Source: Methylophilus sp. TWE2 (GTDB lineage Bacteria > Pseudomonadota > Gammaproteobacteria > Burkholderiales > Methylophilaceae). From it: a stretch of DNA of 64,000 nucleotides. The notes below the pieces were generated by a model. The model saw only the letters and a program-made list of their open reading frames with translations. It ran no database searches and was not told where the DNA came from. Shown in pieces: positions 58,450-64,000 of the stretch (within the stretch, counting starts at the first letter, position 1; the number at the start of each line of letters is the position of its first letter). A program made the position numbers and the translations under genes. Location of the stretch: contig NZ_CP012020.1 in assembly GCF_001183865.1 (NCBI RefSeq), positions 682,001 through 746,000 on the forward strand, in the 5' to 3' direction.

Positions 58450-60510
58450 ATGAACAAAACAAAAATAGCGCTGGCTATCTTGTCGGCACTGCCTTATCTG
58501 GCACAGGCAGAACACGAAGGCACTGTGCATCTTGATGAGGTGAAAGTGGTTGCTGAAAAACTGAAGGCATCAACGACACAGCCTGACAAAGAGGCCGCCA
58601 AAGAAGCGTTGAACAAAACGGCAGGCGGCACGACGCTGGTGGATATGGATAAGGTGCGAGAAGGCCGCGTTTCTACCTTTCAAGACAGTTTAGGCTTGGC
58701 GACTGGGGTTTACATACAATCACGGTTTGGTGCGGAGGAAAGTCGTCTATCCATTCGTGGATCAGGCTTGCAGAGAACTTTTCACGGACGCGGCTTGAAG
58801 TTGATGCAGGATGGTGTGCCCGTCAATCTGGCGGATGGTAGTTTTGATTTCCAGGCCATTGAGCCATTGGCCGCCAGTTACGTGGAAGTTTATCGTGGTG
58901 CCAACGCCTTGCGTTATGGTGCAAGTAATCTTGGCGGTGCCATCAACTTCTTGTCACATACTGGTTACACCGGTCCACGCTTGGAGGCACGCTATGAAGC
59001 GGGTTCTTATGATTACAGCCGGGCCTCTGTGTCGACCAGCAATGTGATTGGTGATGTGGATTACTACGTCAACGCGAGTTATTTCGACCAGCGAGGGTTT
59101 AGAGATTTCGCTGATCAGATGGCGCATCGCGTCAATGCAAATATTGGTTACAAGATCAGCCCGGATGTGGAAACGCGTTTTTATGTCGGGTATGCGCGCA
59201 GTGATTCAAATTTACCGGGCAATTTAACCAAGGCGCAGCTCAAACGTGATCCAAGTGACGCTTTTCTGGGATCAGTCGGTCAGCAAAAGCGGGATATTGA
59301 TTTATTCAGGATTGCCAATAAAACCAACATTCAACTGAGTGATCAATCCAGTCTGCAGGTCTCGGCGTACTTTTCGCATAAGGACTTGTTCCACCCCATC
59401 TTCCAGGTGATTGATCAGGACACCAATGATTATGGCCTGGATATACGACTGCAGCATTCAGGCGAACTTTTTGGATATAAAAACGAATTTACGCTTGGGT
59501 TTAACCCCAGTGCTGGTGTTGGCTATGATGAGAGAAACCTCAACCTACAAGGGCGTAAAGGTGCACTTGTAAACAAGCTGGTAAACCGTTCGAGAAACTT
59601 GGAAGCATATGCGGAAAACCGTTTTTTTGTGACGGATAAGCTGGCGTTAATTGCTGGCCTGCAATATACCAACTCGGAAAGAAAGCTGACGGATAAGTTA
59701 TTTACCAATGCTGCACAAGATGAGAGCTTTAAGGCGACTTATGTACAAACCAACCCTAAGATTGGTGTTTTGTATCATCTTGAACCATCAATTCAGTTAT
59801 TCGCTAACCTTTCCCGAAGTTATGAGCCACCATCTTTTGGCGAATTAGCTGGTGGTATTCGTCCTAATATTGTCAAGGCACAAGAGGGGACTACTTTTGA
59901 GGTGGGGTCACGGGGTAACTCTGAATCAATTGACTGGGATGTGGCGGTTTACTATGGCAAGCTGAAGAATGAGCTATTGCAAACAGCGGTATTTGCCGCA
60001 GGCAATAATCCGGTACCGGCGGCGCAGACCACGAATGCAGACAAAACCGTTCACGCTGGACTGGAGTTTGGAATGACTGCAAGGTTACCAATGAGCTTAG
60101 AGTGGCGTCACAGTTTGTTGATCAATCGCTTCAGGTTTGACGGCGACGATACATTTGGTAACAAAACATTGCCAGGCATACAGAAAAGTTTAATAAGAGC
60201 AGAGTTGATGTACCGCGGAAATGACTTCTTGAATGGTTTTTATATGGGACCTACCTTTGAATGGTCACCTCAGGACTACTATGTTGATTTTGCTGAAACG
60301 TTCAAAGCAGATCAGTATTTTATATGGGGTCTCAAAGCCGGACAAAAAGTTAACCAACATTGGTCCTGGTTCCTGGAGGGGCGAAACCTGGCAGACCAGA
60401 AATATGCAGCGACGACCTCTGTGGTCAGAAATCAAAATGGTGCAGATGGCGCCTTGTTCCTGCCAGGGGATGGTCGCACCGCTTACCTGGGCGTGACCTG
60501 GACATATTAG
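58450..60510 (+). CDS. TonB-dependent receptor
   Basis: Outer-membrane receptor of 686 residues (ATG 58450 behind GGGAG; frame open from 58414). Signal peptide IALAILSALPYLAQAE, TonB box-like HLDEVKVVAEK, plug (about 40-175; RLSIRGSGLQRTFHGRGLKL) and a barrel ending in a terminal aromatic residue. It lacks the Cys-x3-Met copper motif of the neighbouring receptor, so its ligand is uncertain: a chelated metal (siderophore or chalkophore type) is plausible from context. Confidence 0.9.
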   Translation: MNKTKIALAILSALPYLAQAEHEGTVHLDEVKVVAEKLKASTTQPDKEAAKEALNKTAGGTTLVDMDKVREGRVSTFQDSLGLATGVYIQSRFGAEESRLSIRGSGLQRTFHGRGLKLMQDGVPVNLADGSFDFQAIEPLAASYVEVYRGANALRYGASNLGGAINFLSHTGYTGPRLEARYEAGSYDYSRASVSTSNVIGDVDYYVNASYFDQRGFRDFADQMAHRVNANIGYKISPDVETRFYVGYARSDSNLPGNLTKAQLKRDPSDAFLGSVGQQKRDIDLFRIANKTNIQLSDQSSLQVSAYFSHKDLFHPIFQVIDQDTNDYGLDIRLQHSGELFGYKNEFTLGFNPSAGVGYDERNLNLQGRKGALVNKLVNRSRNLEAYAENRFFVTDKLALIAGLQYTNSERKLTDKLFTNAAQDESFKATYVQTNPKIGVLYHLEPSIQLFANLSRSYEPPSFGELAGGIRPNIVKAQEGTTFEVGSRGNSESIDWDVAVYYGKLKNELLQTAVFAAGNNPVPAAQTTNADKTVHAGLEFGMTARLPMSLEWRHSLLINRFRFDGDDTFGNKTLPGIQKSLIRAELMYRGNDFLNGFYMGPTFEWSPQDYYVDFAETFKADQYFIWGLKAGQKVNQHWSWFLEGRNLADQKYAATTSVVRNQNGADGALFLPGDGRTAYLGVTWTY

Positions 60511-60555
60511 TGAAAAACCGGGGTGCCTGGCACCTCGTCGATGGAGGGTCATTGA

Positions 60556-61038
60556 ATGAAAGTGATCGTGAAAATCAGCCTGTTGTTAATTGCGCTGAGC
60601 ATCGCCACAGCGCATGCCCACTCAACCGCCGCAGAAGACGAACAATCGGTTGCAAAAGAAATGCATGAAACCTGGGATAAACCTGATCAGCCTTTGAAGT
60701 TGCCAGTGATTGTGATTCATCACGGTATGGCGATTGCGGACTGGATTCAGGGCGATAAGGGAGGGCGTGCTTTGCTTAAGTATCATCCTGAGCATCAGCA
60801 TTGGCATACCCTGCTTTGTGGTGGGTCGGAGTTGACTGCATCCCGGCATTTGCAGGAGGCGGGCATGTCAGCGGCGGATGCGCAGTCGCTAGTGCTTTTG
60901 CTACAACAGCGTGAGCAAGTATTGCCGGAAGATCAACGCAAGCAGGTCAACAGCTTCAGTGGTGTGGTGAAGTTCAGCAAAGGTAAACCTGTCCCCTCGG
61001 TAGGACATGAAATGCATGGTGAGGCACATGGCCATTAA
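60556..61038 (+). CDS. Copper-uptake-system-associated periplasmic protein
   Basis: A 160-residue exported protein with a signal peptide (LLLIALSIATAHAH) and an excellent GGAGG upstream of the ATG. The pattern HHGMAIADWIQGDKGGRALL, then WHTLLCGG and the C-terminal His-rich tail (HEMHGEAHGH) match proteins annotated as copper-uptake-system associated. His, Met and the Cys probably bind copper in the periplasm. The stop overlaps the next gene by 11 bases. Confidence 0.8.
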   Translation: MKVIVKISLLLIALSIATAHAHSTAAEDEQSVAKEMHETWDKPDQPLKLPVIVIHHGMAIADWIQGDKGGRALLKYHPEHQHWHTLLCGGSELTASRHLQEAGMSAADAQSLVLLLQQREQVLPEDQRKQVNSFSGVVKFSKGKPVPSVGHEMHGEAHGH

Positions 61039-62509
61039 ATTATCTGCACTTAAAAACCAATGGTTGTTCTGGCACCAGTGGATAGGCCTCGTTGCCTGTA
61101 TTGGCATGGTATTGTGGGGGTTGTCGGGCGCGTCACACCCGCTGATGAGCCGCTTGCAACCAGCGCCCAGACAATTCATGCCGCCCCTGGTGCCGGTCGA
61201 TATGAGTCAGGCAGTTTCGCTACCTGGCCTGTTGAAACAACAAGGGATCACTCAATTTAATCATATCAGTCTGGTGCAACTAGAGGGGAAGGGGTATTAC
61301 CGGATCGCGCAAACTGGGGCAGTTCGCTATTTCTCTCTTATTGATGGTGCAGAACGCAATGATGCCGAGCAAGCGCTGGCTGTGAACCTGGCCAATTACT
61401 ATACCGGACGTAACGATCCGTCCATGACGTCTGTTGAGCCTGTCACTGAATTTGAGTTGGATTATCATCCGGTGAATCGTTTATTGCCTGTGTGGCGTGT
61501 GGCTTATGCGGATGGTCATGGCTTGCGTGCCTATGTAGAAACCGAGCAATCCAGATTGGCTACTCTGGTTGATGACCGGCGCGCTTTTTTGACCAAGGTG
61601 TTCCAGTTTGGACATAACTGGTCGTTTCTCCAGGCTTGTTCAACCTTGCAACTAGCCGTGGCAACCTTGGTGTTGGTATTGATTTTGGCTTCTGCCGTGA
61701 CCGGCGTTGTGCTCTACATCAAGCAACGCAAAACTGCACCTTTCCGATTAAGGCGCTGGAGCCTGCAGTGGTGGCACCGTGAATTTGGTATATGGGTGTC
61801 AGTGGTGATTTTATTATTGGCCAGCACGGGTTTGTTTCATTTGTGGATGTCAGACATTCAGCAACGCAGGCCTGTCATCTCTACCGTGTACGCCAGTGAA
61901 AGCGCTGCACTCAGTGGGGCAGCCTGGTCGCAGGTGGCCGCTGGTAAAGTGTTAAAACTGGATATTTATGGCCGTGGAGCAACGCTATTCTGGCAAGTGA
62001 TTCCGGTCGTTGCCCGGGAGCAGGCTTTGCCATCGGCACAAGTGGCCGCCATGCACCAACATCATCATGCGGAGCATGTGCAGCGCCCGGCGGAGCCACT
62101 ATTATGGTTGACGCGCGGCCAGCAAACATCAGTCCTGACGCCGACGGCGTACACCACTGAATGGCTGACAGTCATGGCTGGCAACACCGCGCCTGATATT
62201 CAATCAGTCACATGGGTCACGGCTTTTGCCAATGAGTATGGCTTTGTTTTTAAACGTTTGCCCGTGTTAAAAGTACAAACGGCGCAGACTGATCACACAC
62301 GCTTCTACCTAGAGCCTGCGACAGGCGTGCTGGCCGCGACGATCAACGACACGGATGGCCTGGAAGGCTTTGTGTTTGCGTATTTGCACAAATGGAGTTT
62401 CAAGTCTGTCAGCAAAGATGTGCGTGATGTGCTAGCCATTCTGGCGGCCCTCGCGGTCAGCCTGACCGGGTTGCTTGGGGCTTATTTATTCGCGAAAAAG
62501 AGGATATGA
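61028..62509 (+). CDS. PepSY-TM domain inner-membrane protein
   Basis: A 493-residue membrane protein (ATG 61028; frame open from 61007) with four or five helices and PepSY-associated regions: N-terminal WLFWHQWIGLVACIGMVLWG, a second helix pair near 205 and 245 (WWHREFGIWVSVVILLLAS), a His-rich loop (MHQHHHAEHVQ), and a C-terminal helix. PepSY-TM proteins near TonB receptors are often reductases that free metal in the periplasm. Overlap with the previous gene shows co-translation. Confidence 0.85.
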   Translation: MAIKLSALKNQWLFWHQWIGLVACIGMVLWGLSGASHPLMSRLQPAPRQFMPPLVPVDMSQAVSLPGLLKQQGITQFNHISLVQLEGKGYYRIAQTGAVRYFSLIDGAERNDAEQALAVNLANYYTGRNDPSMTSVEPVTEFELDYHPVNRLLPVWRVAYADGHGLRAYVETEQSRLATLVDDRRAFLTKVFQFGHNWSFLQACSTLQLAVATLVLVLILASAVTGVVLYIKQRKTAPFRLRRWSLQWWHREFGIWVSVVILLLASTGLFHLWMSDIQQRRPVISTVYASESAALSGAAWSQVAAGKVLKLDIYGRGATLFWQVIPVVAREQALPSAQVAAMHQHHHAEHVQRPAEPLLWLTRGQQTSVLTPTAYTTEWLTVMAGNTAPDIQSVTWVTAFANEYGFVFKRLPVLKVQTAQTDHTRFYLEPATGVLAATINDTDGLEGFVFAYLHKWSFKSVSKDVRDVLAILAALAVSLTGLLGAYLFAKKRI

Positions 62510-62518
62510 CACACAGTG

Positions 62519-62537
62519 ACTGGCCCAAAGGGCCAGT
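62519..62537. terminator. Hairpin between the copper locus and the HD-GYP gene
   Basis: ACTGGCCC (62519-62526) pairs with GGGCCAGT (62530-62537) around AAA. No T-run on either strand, so termination is uncertain. It sits between two convergent genes. Confidence 0.4.
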
Positions 62538-62548
62538 GTGCTAGGGGG

Positions 62549-63832
62549 TTATGAGGCAGCGTAAATCTTGTCCAGGAAGTAACTGGTACGCTGTTTCAAC
62601 CGTAACATGCTCTGCAGGGCATTCGGGAGTTGTTCAGGTTTCAGGCATTGAATAATATTGATATCCAATGCTTGCCTGAGGTCGATAATTTCCCCTTCTA
62701 CCTCGCGGTCATCACTCAGCATCTGGATAAACGGGCGCAAAGGTTGTTGCGGATTGGTGGAGAGCACCGTGGCCAGTTTCTGGTCAGACAGGCGCACCAC
62801 ACTTCCAGGCGGGTAAATACCCAGGCACTTGATAAACCGGCGCAGGATAGACTGGTCAAACTGGTGGCGTTGTTGCGCAAACATGACGCTGAGGGCTTCA
62901 TAAGGGGTTTTGGTCAGCGCCGGATTAGAGGGATTGCACAGGTTGTCGTACATGTTGGCAATAATCAGGATGTGCGATAGCGGGTCAATCTGGTCACAAT
63001 GCAGCCCTTTTGGGTAGCCGCTACCATCGGCAAATTCATGATGCTGTGAAATCAGCGTCAGTATCCTTCTTGGCACGGCCACGTCGCGCAGCATATTCAG
63101 GCCAAGCAGGACATGGGTCTGATAAATCGCGGTTTCACGTACACTGAGCGGGTCTTTCTTGAGCAGTATCTTGTCACTGATCTGGCGCTTGCCGATATCA
63201 TGCAAAATCGCTGCCATGCCCAGCACCACTGCGTCGTCGTCCGTGATATCCAGGTTTTTCGCGAGCAACATCGCCACCACCAGGGTGTTCAATTCATGCT
63301 GGAAGTGCTGGTCACCAATACGGTGGCCATTCATGGCGTGAATCGCTACATCGCCTTCTGTCAGTGTGCTGCTGACCAGGTCTTCAACCAGCTTGGATGC
63401 CATGCCATAAGCCTGCTCCGGACGCTCGGTTGATAATTTCTGGATGTTTTTGACTTCACTACTGGTCTTCATGAACTTCTGTTCACTTTCCGCAATCGCT
63501 TGCCTCAGTGCCAGCTGTTTCTTTTGCGATGGGCTTAATTCCGGCGCGTCATCAATGATCTCAAGTTTTGGCGAGCCAGCTTTCCTCAGCGGGAATTCAA
63601 CCACATTCTGGTAAGCAGCATGCCTGAGCGGGGTATTCGAACTGCGTCTTGGGTCATAACGTAGTTGTTTCAGCCCCAGGGATTTAATGGTCTCAATTTG
63701 CGAGTCATCTGTGATCTTGAAATTACTGACCGAAAAAGGGTGATCCATCCAACCCAGGTCGAGGTGGATGTATAGACCAACCTGCAGCTGGTCTATGTCT
63801 ATATAAAAGGTGTCGGAGGCTTGATTAGGCAT
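62549..63832 (-). CDS. HD-GYP domain c-di-GMP phosphodiesterase with DUF3391
   Basis: A 427-residue cytosolic protein. The N-terminal DUF3391 domain (about 8-130; LQVGLYIHLDLGWMDHPF) is followed by the HD-GYP domain (about 150-345) with HDIGKRQI and the HHEFADGSGYPKGL motif, and a C-terminal helical part. It should degrade c-di-GMP. Its ATG overlaps the stop of an EAL gene, so the two are co-expressed. Confidence 0.94.
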   Translation of the reverse strand: MPNQASDTFYIDIDQLQVGLYIHLDLGWMDHPFSVSNFKITDDSQIETIKSLGLKQLRYDPRRSSNTPLRHAAYQNVVEFPLRKAGSPKLEIIDDAPELSPSQKKQLALRQAIAESEQKFMKTSSEVKNIQKLSTERPEQAYGMASKLVEDLVSSTLTEGDVAIHAMNGHRIGDQHFQHELNTLVVAMLLAKNLDITDDDAVVLGMAAILHDIGKRQISDKILLKKDPLSVRETAIYQTHVLLGLNMLRDVAVPRRILTLISQHHEFADGSGYPKGLHCDQIDPLSHILIIANMYDNLCNPSNPALTKTPYEALSVMFAQQRHQFDQSILRRFIKCLGIYPPGSVVRLSDQKLATVLSTNPQQPLRPFIQMLSDDREVEGEIIDLRQALDINIIQCLKPEQLPNALQSMLRLKQRTSYFLDKIYAAS

Positions 63833-64000
63833 GGCGTTTTATTTTTCTTTGATTGTTTAAGACTAATAACTGCAGAAAATCCTCGGCATTGACCGGATAA
63901 GCATAGAGGTAACCTTGCGCTGTCTGGCACCCCAGCTTCTGTAAAAACTTTTCCTGTTCTTCGGTTTCGACACCTTCGGCAACTACGCTGAATCCCAATT
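63825..64000 (-). CDS. EAL-domain protein, C-terminal end (5' part outside window)
   Basis: The last 57 codons or so of an EAL phosphodiesterase, with the characteristic VVAEGVETEEQEKFLQKLGC and QGYLYAYPV. The frame is open to the window edge. The stop at 63825-63827 overlaps the ATG of the HD-GYP gene by eight bases, so two c-di-GMP-degrading enzymes are encoded in one operon. Confidence 0.9.
   Translation of the reverse strand, partial: LGFSVVAEGVETEEQEKFLQKLGCQTAQGYLYAYPVNAEDFLQLLVLNNQRKIKRHA

Overview
The window looks like a chromosomal segment of a betaproteobacterium. The best guess is a methylotroph of the Methylophilaceae type. That rests on the housekeeping gene order, moderate GC, PEP-CTERM proteins and the many c-di-GMP proteins, and it is an inference, not a database result. 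Most of the window is core genome. No prophage, insertion sequence, rRNA operon or CRISPR array is visible.

Layout. 1-4.4 kb: a czcCBA-type metal efflux operon (czcA runs off the left edge) preceded by a small secreted protein. 4.5-8.8 kb: clpA, clpS and a CNNM/CorC-type membrane protein. 8.8-14.3 kb: secF, secD, yajC and tgt on the minus strand. Between yajC and tgt lies about 1 kb of non-coding DNA with a REP-like palindrome and two diverged, inverted copies of a structured element. 14.4-18.5 kb: pssA, leuA, an EamA transporter and a HAD phosphatase. 18.5-22.3 kb: an outer-membrane barrel, a CcsA/YpjD-like protein, ffh and tRNA-Lys. 22.5-24.8 kb: an accessory patch of small orphan genes, a PEP-CTERM protein and a lipoprotein. 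24.9-31.2 kb: a DEAD-box helicase with a structured leader, a YaiI-family protein and two GGDEF/EAL signalling proteins. 31.3-32.7 kb: a Fur-box-controlled operon of three small unknown proteins, facing a MarR regulator. 32.9-37.8 kb: a DnaQ/GIY-YIG nuclease, ccoG, a MocR regulator and an orphan gene. 37.9-43.0 kb: rplU, rpmA, obgE, proB, a triple 77-bp repeat, and purEK. 43.0-50.4 kb: a PH-domain protein, rpsT, murJ, ribF, ileS, lspA and a DUF1905 protein. 50.4-53.7 kb: a GGDEF/EAL protein and a DUF808 protein. 53.7-62.5 kb: a probable copper-uptake locus. 62.5-64 kb: an HD-GYP protein and the end of an EAL protein.

The signals that stand out most are these. The paired structured element at 12.35-12.99 kb has three hairpins whose stems differ between copies yet still pair. 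The Fur-controlled small-protein operon at 31.3 kb has first and third genes that look like paralogues. The copper-uptake locus combines two TonB-dependent receptors, a copper-uptake-associated protein, a PepSY protein, a DUF2946 protein, a small HTH regulator and two PEP-CTERM proteins. A tandem structured repeat lies between proB and purE. ileS carries a patch of foreign codon usage over its editing domain.
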